From the NCBI GenBank assembly GCA_039621445.1, contig CP154954.1:63570046-63634045 (forward strand): 64,000 nucleotides of DNA, in the 5' to 3' direction. Under the pieces are notes generated by a model. It had not been told where the DNA came from and searched no databases. It saw only the letters and a list, made by a program, of their open reading frames with translations. Each line of letters starts with the position of its first letter. Position 1 is the first letter of the stretch. Below, one piece after another: positions 19,830 to 31,100 of the stretch. The DNA is from Euglena gracilis. Its lineage: Eukaryota; Euglenida; Euglenophyceae; Euglenales. A program made the position numbers and the translations under genes.

Positions 19830-22460
19830 TGGGCGCAATTGCGCAAATAAAAACAATTGTGTTTGTGGGCGCATTTGCGCAAATAAAACGCCACCGATGA
19901 TGATAAAATGACGTGTTTATGGGCGCCAGTGCGCGCACCAACAAATTTGTTTATGTGCGCATTTGCGCAAATGCGCGCACCACCAAATGCGTTTGATGCG
20001 CGCATTTCCGCCCACCAAACACGTACGTTTTCCTTCCATGTTAAAAGACACCAATAAGGACCATGAACTAGAAGGTTTAAAAACGTGATGGACGTGTTGG
20101 TGCGCGCAATTGCGCAAATAAAGACACTTTTGTTGATGCGCGCATTTGCGCAAATGCGCGCATCAACACGTTAATAAACCGCTTCAAAATGATGTGTTTG
20201 TAGGGCCCTTAGAGCACATAAACAAAGTTTGTTTATTTGCGCAAATGCGGGCATCAAAACACATCAGTTTGTAGGGCCCTTAGAGCACATAAACAAAGTT
20301 TGTTTATTTGCGCAAATCGGGCATCAAAACACATCAGTTGTGGGATACCATCTCCTGCTCCGTGACGGCTGGCGAACACAATTCCTCACGCCAACCATTG
20401 ATTTGCACCAAGATTACGTGGTGATGAAATTGGTGGTGAGAGGCAGTGTGGAGTGTTCACTGGAACACGGCATCTGACTGGCCAAGATTTGCCTGCCTTG
20501 CGTGTGTACATGTGCACTGCTGTTCCCCGACCCGAACGGCCTGTTGTTTTGGCGTCATGCGTTTGGCAATTAAATGTAATGAATTGATGACGTGCAAACG
20601 ACCTGTGACTGTTGGACACCTTTTGTGCAACAAGACTGCGTTACAAGAAGTCAAAATTTGGCACCTGAAACACCCGGGACGTGTCGGGCCGTAGTCCGTT
20701 TTTTGGTTTTCTTTGCCATTTTTCCCTTGAAAAATGTAAAAAACACCGGTTTTTGTGCACAATATGGGGGGAAGTGGGTCCCACCGCTTTGATACGACCA
20801 ATCCAGCGGTGGTGGTTCACCACTTCCTTGAACCCAAAGTAACGGGTGTTTGAGGGCCACCTCTCTCCAGCTGTTGGTTGCCATGCACTGGCACCACGTC
20901 GTCCCCCCAGTCTTACACCCCGGTGGCGGGGTATAACGTGGCCGCTGTGGTGGGTGTCGTTGCACCGGGGAGGTCGATGCCGGCCTGCTGGGTGCTGAAG
21001 CATCAGCAGCTGATGGGGCTGCAGCGGCGGAGCCGAAGCCGCAGGCCAGCCGCAGGGCCCTTGGGAACCAAAAATTGGTGCCGGTGGACGTGCACGGTTA
21101 CTGGGTGGCTGTGCACCCACCATCAAAAGATGCTATGTCTCCATCTTTTGCCGGGCCTGTCGATGGTCCAAAAACGGCACCGTAACACCATATCCCGGAG
21201 GGGACGGTGTAGTCATTTGGGTTGAACCCACTCAGAAGCCACTAAGGGTGGCTGTAGGAGCACCAAAGGAAGTCACTTATTACTCCTCCATTGGTGGTTT
21301 ATTTGCGCATTTGCGCGCATCACGTTGTTTTATGGACGCAAGTGCGCAAATAAAACAGATGTAAACTGAACAATTTACATCTGTTTTATTTGCGCATTTG
21401 CGCCCACAAACAACGTGATGCGCGCAAATGCGCAAGTAAACCACTTCCGCTGTCGGCGTTTGACGGCTGTGTTTCTGTCACACCGTTCTTCTTTGCGTTC
21501 ATTTGCGCAAATGCGCGCATCAAACACAAAACATTTTTATGCGCGCATTTGCGCAAATGCGCACATAAAAATGTTTTGTGTTTGGTGCGCGCATTTGCGC
21601 CCATAAGCTTGCGCGTTGACAAACAGTGTGGCAAACCCACCAACTGGATGGCCCGTCAGTCCGTGCCGTCACGGCCTCTTTGTCACACCGTTTATCAGCA
21701 GCGTCAGTTCGTGGGTACCAAAGCCCAATCCTTGAAGGACGTGTTTGCGTTTGATGCGCGCAATTGCGCGCATCAACATAAACATGTTGGTGCGCGCAAT
21801 TGCGCGCATCAAACGTAATTTTGTCCTTCCAGTGTTGGGCTTCTTCTGCAGGGTTCTTTGCCACACCACAGGTTGTGCGGGTCCTGGGTATAAGCCGGGT
21901 GGGAGACACCCGTCCCCTTTATTCCCTTCATTCCCTGCGGACCCTGTTCCTTCCCCCTCTGCGCATCCCTTGCCAAACACCCCACACTCACCTTCCTTCC
22001 CCAGCGTCCCTCCCGCCGGCTCGGTCACACCACACCCACACCCCCTGGACCTTCCTCCCTGCACTTTAACAAACAGCCCCAGAACACCACACCAAGGCGC
22101 CGCAAGCAACGCAGTCCGGCAAACACCCAGGACACACACCGCCGGCAGCTCGGACACACCCGGGGACACAGCCGAAAGGAGCAACAGGGGCAGTAAAGGT
22201 CCCGTTCCTATGGTGCTTTTTTGCGTTTTTTTCAGGGTGGGCCGGCAGGGTCCCTTAGGTTTGGGCCCACAAAGTCCTTCCCGACACCCCCAAATATCAC
22301 TGTTTTTCGCCAAAGTCCCGGGGGTCTCACAACCAAAATCAGAATTTTCCTCGTTTTTTGCACTCTCTTGTTCACGTGTTTTCAAACCCCCCGGACCTTC
22401 ACAGCCGAAACAAAGCAGAATCAAAAAAATCGTAAATTTGCGCAAATGCGCGCATCAAAA
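19830..22460. repeat. field of GCGCAAATGCGC palindromes
   Basis: About fifteen blocks built on the palindrome GCGCAAATGCGC or GCGCAATTGCGC, often extended to GATGCGCGC, appear for example near 19840, 19960, 20105, 20140, 20235, 21305, 21390, 21505, 21545, 21590, 21755, 21795 and 22440. A ~70-bp unit at 20200-20340 is duplicated in tandem. Confidence 0.85.
20752..20882 (-). pseudogene. possible relic exon of a sulfotransferase-like protein
   Basis: A minus frame reads ERWPSNTRYFGFKEVVNHHR and then WIGRIKAVGPTSPHIVHKNR. The FGFKE ... W ... P ... I..H.NR pattern resembles the middle of nodulation- or Stf0-type sulfotransferases. It follows CTG plus 5 nt, but no partner exon was found nearby. 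It may be a chance frame. Confidence 0.25.
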
Positions 22461-24944
22461 GAAAAAAGCTTAAGTGCGAATTAGGCCGCCTAAGTGACAG
22501 TATTTTCCAAAGCAGAGCCAGCGCCTCGAATGCCAATTTCCATTGCCACAAGCAGACCACGCTGTCAGAGCAGAACGATGAATAACCCCCAAAATTATGA
22601 TACCCCACCCCCCTGAGGACCGACTTCGGCCGCCCAAATAATACCCCCCCCCCGGCAGCTGTGAAGGTAAAGAAAAAAAGCAGAAAATGTTGCAAAAAAT
22701 TACAAAAATGATGAAATTGGTGCAAAAAAATATACCAAAGAAGCACCTATTTTTCATAAAAAGCCCAAAAGTGCAAAAAAAAAGTGATTATTGGAGTCTG
22801 TGGACGGGGTATTTGGGTGGATATTTGACTTTGAAAATTTTCCCCAAATAACAAACCGCCAAATAATAACCCCCCGGACCCCGACTTTGAGTGTCTAAAT
22901 AATAAACTGAGGGGTGCTATTTGGGGGGTTACAATTACAACAAACTTTCCAGTGTGGCAAAATACCACAACCATGGGATTCCTTAAGCACTCCCCATGGA
23001 GGGGGGGGGCTCGTCCAGCTGGCCAGCAGGAAAACCCTGCAGGTCAGAAAAAGGGTGCTGGCTGGACCTGGTTTTGATCGGTGCCCAAGACCTAGCAAGG
23101 AATCCACCTGGGTTAGCACAGAAAGGAAAACCCCCAAGCTCCTGAAAGCATCTTTATTGACCATTATCATTATCGTTATTGACCGGTTGAAACCTTTTCT
23201 CTTTTTTTTTTTTGGCTCAGTCCAGCTGTGTTGAGGTGGCTTCAACCCAATTTTGGCTGACCCCAGGGGCAGAGCTGGGGGCTCAGGGCTGGGACAAAGG
23301 TGCCGGCCAGCTGGATCCCCTGCGGGGTGGGTCCCCTTTGGCGGAGGAAATCCCGTTTGCCCACCTCTGTTGGGGGCCGGACCGTTTGAGGAGATCGTCT
23401 TCACGGGGATGTTTAGCTTCCCCCCTCTAGCCCCTGCCAGGCCGCCACAACGGGCACAAGGGCCAGACACTTCAAGTCCGGGGTCTGTGTTATCACGATT
23501 TGGGTACTTGCGCCGGGCCTGAGGGGGGGCAGGCCGCGGGGGGGTCTACGTCACACCGCAGGCAGGGTAGGGGTGACCGAAACCCGGGCGCAGATTTGCG
23601 GCCTTGTCCAGAGAGCGGATGGGTGCGATCGGTGTTACATGCAATTCTGTGGCCTCTTGCAAAATGGAAAAAGCTGCCCATCCAACTGATGGGTCAGACA
23701 CCTTTCATATGACATTGGTAAGAAATTGCACACGTGGGAGGATTACCGAAACCCACCGGAAAAAAATAATATTGTCCCACTTGTCTCCAGCTGAACCAGA
23801 AGGACTCGAAAATGTCTCGAACAGGTCACTGGGGGGGGGTAAATACGGTCATTGGCCGTCTCAGGGTCGTATGAAGCTGAGTACATGTGCAGGGATCATG
23901 ATCGGAATACAGAAACACAACAATATGCCACTGATCTTTTGTCGAAAAACCTCGTCTTTAATGGATCAGTTTTGGTTGCATTCCCAAAAAGAAATTCCCA
24001 GACAATTCCCAAACAATTAATCGGAAGCGAATAAACAATAAAAAAAACATCACTTGTTCAGAGAAAATACCTTTTTTGGGGGGAAAAACCAACAAGAGAA
24101 ACACAAACGGTTTCCACAGTTCAAGGACTTGGTGGGCTGCGATCAGTACGACCTCACAACCCAAAAAAGCAACTCAGCGTGGTCGCCTTCGTTGGGCTGC
24201 CACATTGCCCAACCATTGGCCATGTGGCAACCCACAGACCAACAGACAAGACCACAGCTGCACCACAACTTGTGGCCCTTGTCACTAAAGCAACAGGAAG
24301 GGCCACAGTGCATGGTGGAGGCAAATACACACATGAGGGCAAAGCGAGGGATTGGGTCCCCCGGTGAGTACGGAATTGGGCTTTCCTCATGGTTCCATAA
24401 AAAAAACAACAACGTTTCCTTGAGAAAAATACACAAACATTGTCTTCATGTAACTGTTTTGTATTCCTGGCCACTATTCCTCCTCCTCTTTATCCGTGAA
24501 TGGAACAATCAATATGCATGCACACAGAAGATTGGACACGATTTCATCGAACTTCTGCTGCACGGGCAAACACCACATTTTGTCGATTCCTGCATCGGCC
24601 TGGGTCCTGCTTGCACTCACAAACAAAAATCAACACAATCGGTCAGACAGTTAATGGCTGGACCTTCAACAAAAGGAGAAACCCGAACAAGAACAATAAT
24701 GTGCTGTGGCGGCGCACAGGGGCGTTGCGGTTTAGTATGCTTGAGCGGTTTGCATGGCAAGGCCATATGGTGTGGAAGTGGAGGGCGTAGGATCCCGAAG
24801 CCAGAGGTCTGCAGATGTGGAAAACAGGCAGACAGGTGGGTGTCTTCCGCTTCCTTCAAAAAAAAACGCTGTAACACATGGTGAATAAAAAAAACACCAC
24901 AAAAAAGACCAAACACCACACAGCAGGGGGATTGTGGGGAGACC

Positions 24945-25103
24945 TCACTCCTTCTGCACCTCCTTCGGGTCCAGGAACTGCGTCTCGCCGTCGGAGAACT
25001 GCACCTGCACCGGCAGGGACGGCGCACCGGAGGTCGTCAGCACGATGCCCGCCCGGCCGGACGGCACCCGCACCAGCGAGCCCACTGCCACCGCGGGTTG
25101 GTC
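24945..25103 (-). CDS. WWE gene last exon (stop codon; SH3/Tudor-like segment)
   Basis: It encodes GSLVRVPSGRAGIVLTTSG and VQVQFSDGETQFLDPKEVQK and ends with TGA at 24945-24947. The V-R-V-P-S-G-x-x-G-I-V pattern followed by F-x-D-G-E looks like a small beta-barrel. A poly-C tract lies in the adjoining intron. Confidence 0.8.
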   Translation of the reverse strand, partial: DQPAVAVGSLVRVPSGRAGIVLTTSGAPSLPVQVQFSDGETQFLDPKEVQKE

Positions 25104-28100
25104 CACTGGGGGCGGAGGGGGGCGACCGCTTGGGCCCAACCTGACGTCCCCCCCCCACACAGAAATACACTTGACCAGCTTTCATTTTGCCAACCCTGGG
25201 GGGGGGGGAAGGGGGCTCCTTGTGCCGTGGGGTGCCGGCCCAGAGCAGGCACACTGCCGGGGGGGGGGGGGGGGGCTGGCCTGCCTCCGGCTGGGGCGGC
25301 CGCGGGGTCCACCGCCGTGCCAGACTGGCTGCCGCGGTGGGAGGGAATGCGCTCCAGGGCGGGGGCGGCGGTGGAGGAAGGGGCCGCGGCGGCGCCGTCC
25401 GCCGAGGCGACCTGGTCGATCTGGCTGGAGATGCGCTGCAGCGACACCTGCGGGGGCGGACCAGCGGCCTGGACCTCACATGACCGCCGAGAATCAGTTC
25501 TCAGGTTGTATGGGGTGTCAAACACCAGGACCCGGGTCATGAATCACGTTCAACCGCCGAATAAATAATGTTTGCTCGGCCGCCCAACCGGTGCACCGTG
25601 AAATCCTCTTTCCTTTGATGGGGGGAATGACTATAAGCGGTCACGAGTGTTGCAACATCCCCCCTCCCGGAAAGATGCGAGTCCGTTGAGCGATGGGGGG
25701 GGGGTGACCTCGAGACTTTTCGGTTGGTAATCGCACAAAACACAGGGCCGGGCGGCGGCGTGCCTGGCGGCGGATTTTGCGCTGCTCGTCCATCGCGTCG
25801 GACTCGTCGTCGACGCGCACGCGGCGGAGGGCGCGCACGGTGTGGTCGGCGTGGTCCACGTTGGTCTGCTGCATCTGGTTGAGGGCGGGCTGCGGTTGAA
25901 GTCCCCCCCCCCCCAATGTCCGGGTGCTTCACCCAGGGGGGGACCAGACCCACCCACCCACCCACCCCCTGCGGGCAGTCTGACCCCAAAAAGAAGCCCG
26001 GCTGAAGTCCACCATGTAGTTCCAGTGGCCGCTGTAGACGGCCCGCACGTCGATGAACGGGTTGGACACCCACGACTGGTACGCTTCCTCCACCACATCT
26101 GCGCAGCGGGTGGGGGCGGGGGTGGTGGGATTGTTGGGGGCCAATCTCACAGTGGGTTTCTGCTGATCGCCGGGCAGGAGATGTGTCTGCAACACTGAAA
26201 AATTGGTGTCCCAATTACCTTCGGAAAAATTGCGGAAAACTGGCGGAAGAATTGCGGAAATTGCGGAAAAATTGCGAAATTGCTGTTTGGAAATATGAAC
26301 ACTTCTGCTGGAGGAGACTTAGAAAAAGTTTCACAATTTTTGTCATTCTGCAACGTTGGTGTATGCTTTGACTTTCCAAATGGTCCAAAAACATGATTTT
26401 GCAATTTTGGGAACATGCTGATTTTAGAAGGCAGCTGACTGCTGCGAAATAATTTCGACTGAGAAAAATACCACATCTTGCACCAGATTTTACATGAGAC
26501 CAAACAAACTTTTTGTGAAACTTTTTGTCCCGGGTTTTAGTGACAACTGCTACCCACTTTCCGGGAAGGTCAGGGTTATTTCTGGGGATAGTTGGGGTTA
26601 CAACCGGATTCCTAGAGGGATCCCATTCTTAGGAATTAAGGAGAAGTTAAGCCCGTTTCGGATTGAGTCACGCAGAATTTAGTTTGAACGTTGGTAAAAT
26701 GCGACGAAATTGCGACCCAAAAATTTTCCCAACGGAGACTTCTGGACATTGGTAAAATGCGACGGAATTGCGACCTAGAAATTTCCCAGCCTAACTTTTT
26801 CCCCAAATTTGGCCGATTTTTGTCACGCTAATCCTAACCCAAACCATATTCCTAAAAACAAGCACACACCCTCCCCGGAACTCCCAATGGTTGCCCAGAT
26901 TTCACTTTCTGACTTTTTGGTCTTGTGGCGCCCCCGAACCGCGTCGGTGTCACTTTTCGTCTCCTCCCCCCTCTGATAACTACTCGACCCCCTTGGAGGG
27001 GAGGGGAGTGGAGAAACCAGGAAAAAACCTAAAAAAGGCCAAGGAATTGTTAAAATTTGTCAAATTGCAAATTTGTGAAAATTAGCAAATTTTGGCAAAT
27101 CCGCAACAAAATAACAAAAAAACCACCTCGGCTCCCTTGTGAAATGTTCAAAAAATGGCCAAAACTCATTTCGACTTCCATTTGAAGATGGGGAAAAAAT
27201 TGGAGAAAGGGGGGAAAGAGGCGGAAATTGCGGGAAAATTGCATGTATCAAATCCCCCCTGTGTGTGGGTCCCCGAAAACACATACACACACAAACGTGC
27301 CCGAATGAAATCACACCCCACACCCACAAATACACACAAAATGCAAACCTTACCCATCCTGTCTGCCATCCCCTTGCATACAATGTGCGCGATGTGTTCC
27401 ACACACAGTCAAACACTTGCACACATACGCTCGTTGGCTCGGTCACACATGCAGTTACACATGTATACACACCGGATCCTGAGATGTCATAGTCATGCCA
27501 GCCAGCGTTGTTCTTTGACGACCGGCCTCGGGGCTCTGCATCAGAAAGCCAATCCAGCTTTTCTTTGGAGGGGGACGGGAGCATTGGCGTCAACTGGTCC
27601 ACGGAGGCGGAGGCCCCGGCCGCTTGTCATCAAAGTACTGCCACTTGTACACGTACTTGTGCTTGGCAGTCTGCGGGCCCGCCTTGAACACGCCGAAGCC
27701 CGCCCCCGTGGCCCCGCCGAAGGCGGGCCCCGGGACGGCCTGGGGGCGGGTCGCCTTCTTGTCCTTCGCTGGGGCCGCGCGCTTCTTGCGGGCTGACCCC
27801 CCAGAGAGGGATTGGGCTGGGGGGGGGGGGTGTTGCAGGCAGTGGCCGAGAAGCCACATGGAACTTCTGACAGGATGGCGGAGAGGCATCTGAAAAATTG
27901 GACAGTCACATTCCAAAAGGCAGGTCAGCCGCAACTCTAACCAGGTTTGGAAAGGCAACACCAGAGGCGGGTGAAATCAGGAATCCAGCACTGCCGACAT
28001 TGGTATTCTGTTGGATTTTTTTTTTCAACAACATATTCACTTTTGCCTGGACTTTTCATCAGCACCACAAGGGGTCGTGGGCGGGGAATCGCCAATCATT

Positions 28101-31100
28101 TGAAGAAAAAAAACAGCCAATTTGGTCCCTTGCCCCGTTGCTGTGATGGCCAACGGTGGGCGAGCTGCATGGGCCATGGGAACCCCCCACCGGGAGGCCA
28201 GCAGCCGACTTTGGGAAGCCAGAGCAGTCGCCGGCGCAGCCCCCGGCAGCTGGTGGGGCGGGATGTCTTCCTTAGGGAAGATCCAGTCCTCCGGGTAGTG
28301 CGGCCAGGGCTGAGCCAGACCCCCCCCCCCCGCAGTGGCTCACGGGCGAGACAGACAGCATTGGATCTGCGCCGGTGAGATGGGCCAATCCAGGCAGGCC
28401 CAGTCCAACAGACCAGGCACACGGGGACCACGTCAACGAGGCCGGCAAAAGAATGCGAGTCACGCGGTTTCCCCCATCTCATCATTGAGGCAGAAGCAGG
28501 CCGGGCACATTTCCATTGCGGCCTGTGCTACAGGTTTGGGTGGGGCAGAGTAAAACCCTCCGTCCTGGGTGGGGGTGACACTTTTACAAATGGGAGGGTT
28601 ACAAGCTGAGTTGAGCGTGTTGGAAGGGCCCAGAAATATGTTCTTTCTCGCGACTGGGAGAAGTATAGAGGGAATTTGGCAATTCTATGATTCTTTTCAA
28701 CGTTTATGGGTTTAGACATGGTTCACACCAACACCTGCTTCTTTCAGCACATCACACAATTTTGTGCTGATGTTTCTTCACCATCTTCTCTCTTGGGTGT
28801 AGAGGATTGACGGTTGGGCCCAGGGGGTGTTGTACATGGGAGAATGTTGGGAATTCAGGATGGGGGACTTCATTCAGATTGGAAAACGGGGCTTGAGTTG
28901 CCCCCACCCCACCCCAAACCAAAGGGCCTTGCCTCAGTTTTTGGCTCGCCCTGAGTACGACTCGTTTGTCGCCCACTCCCCAGGTTTGGCCAAGTTGGGG
29001 TCCTTCGTCCATCGGATGAGGTACACGTGCTGCCCACAGCCCCCGCCATGAAGAGGAGGGCACCTTTCTGTAGATAGCCCAGGAGTGCCATTGTGACATT
29101 GGTCTGCGGCGCACCGAGGACCATTCTGGAGGCGGAAATGAAACACGGACTGGAAAGAAATGAGAGGGATGGGGGCCAGCTCCCCCGCCAATGACAGACG
29201 TGGGTGCCAAGCCCCGGGGGGCCCCAGGGCGGCGGAGGCTGGTCGACCCTTCGCCCAGCGGTCCGTGTCCTTCAGCACCTCGATCTCGTACCACTTCCCG
29301 TACCAGTAGCCGGCCCAAGGGGGAGGCCCCCCGAATGGGTCAACATTTCCAGCGCTACCCCTAAATGTAACCCCCCCCCAAATAACACCCCCCCCTCGGG
29401 GGCCGATTTCGAGGGCCCAAATAACACCCCCCCTGTTTTCCTTTGGTTTTCCATGTAAAAATAACCCCCCCAAATAACACCCCCCCCCCTGGGGCCCCAG
29501 TTCGGGTGCCCAAATAACACACCGTTATTTGGGGGGGTTCAATCTTGGTCAGGGGTTGCAGGTCAGGGGGTATGAACACCCCTAGTTGGGGGTTGTAAGA
29601 ACCCGGTGGGTGGGAAAGGGGTTTGTTGGGGTAAAAGATGTCAAGCTGGACAGAAAGAGTGAGAGAATACAGAGGATTTGCGCAGACAGTGCACAGATTG
29701 CAGAAAGGAAATTTGAAAGTATGAGAACAATCATGTGGATTCCAAAGCAGCTGGCTTGGGGCGGAAGGTCCCATTCCTGAAACGGAGCGTATGTCGTTCC
29801 TTTGGATGGTTTGGGCATGTTCCTGCCCATCGTTTGCTGACCCCCCGAAATGACCGCACTGGCCATCTCTCCTTCCCTCCCTGACCTGCACTCCCGCTGG
29901 TGGCAGGCTCAATCTTTGGGTGGAGGCTTGACCCGGAGGTGGTCAGTGGGCAGTACGTTCAAAATGAAAAAGACCTTTTCCATTCGCCCAGTGGCAATTC
30001 AGTGTGAAAGAAATTGATTTGAACCATCTGACTATTCCCTGGTCTGACGTTGGAGCGGCCATAAAGCATCCCCCTGGCTGTACAGATCTTTGCTAGCGGG
30101 GGTGAAGAGTGGGGTCGAGGTCGGCTTTGGGCCGATCGGTGGCTGAGGAGACAGGCAGGAAATGAAAAACACAACGAAATATGTGACGACAATATACCGG
30201 GTCACCACGTGTGCAACCCCCCCCCCCCGGCGTTGGATGCATAGAACTCACTCTTTTGAGAAAGTGGGATGCATTAGAGTGTCACCCTCGCCTGGGTCAT
30301 ACAATTTTTTATCGACCCCCGGGGGGGGGGGAGGGGGGGTCACTCCACTTTCTTAAAAACCAGTCAGTCACTCATTTTCGGAAAACCAGCCAGTCACTAC
30401 CCCTCGGGGGGGGTGTCGGCCACCCAGAAGAACGGCCACTTTCCAGTCACTTTAGGCCATTATTTTTTAGTCCAAAAAAATTTTTCCGGCGCCTTCGGTG
30501 CCGGGGTCACTCAGGCCACTTTTGCCCACTCCTGGCCGACCCTCCCCCGGGGGGGGGGAGGGGGTCTGGGCCAAAAACCAGTCAGTCACTCTGAAAAAAC
30601 CAATCACCCACCCACCCCGGGGGGGGGGGGTCGGCCAGTGCTTAAGTAATTGACTGGCCTAGGTGCTGAGGTCACTACAAAAGGTGGAAGGGATATACCC
30701 CCCCTGCAATGTGGAACTTGGGCAACTTAGGCGACTTTCCCAGACGATGCCATCAAACATTCCTGGAGGAGGCTATGCTATTTGTGTTTCCCTCGCACTT
30801 GCGGGCACCCCACAAAACCTGCAGTCGACACTCGACGTGGTCATTTCGTGGGGGGTGACATTCAGGAGGGCGATATGGCTGGATGGACAAATGGCACACA
30901 AGACGGAAGGAAACAGCTGACCGGGATCCATGTTTGAAAAAATTGCTCAACAACCTGCAAATCAATGCAATTTCGTTTGGGCGATGCAATTTCAAAACCA
31001 AAATCTTGATTTTCCACGACACAAACCATTGTCCACCTTAACATTCTTTACATCTGGCGACTGGAATGCGACAGCCACCCAACCCAGAAAGCAACAAACC

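Larger units (their letters stand above)
18520..24944. other. intergenic region rich in palindromes; one possible exon relic
   Basis: Between the Grn1-domain start and the WWE-gene stop no full gene was found. It contains the GCGCAAATGCGC palindrome field (19830-22460), a poly-G/AT block around 22590-22930 with AAATAATACCCC repeats, and the possible sulfotransferase-like relic at 20752-20882. Confidence 0.5.

Noticed and set aside
6040-22460. CRISPR array
   Set aside because: The repeated palindromes are irregularly spaced, the spacers are not uniform, and the window is a eukaryotic nuclear sequence.
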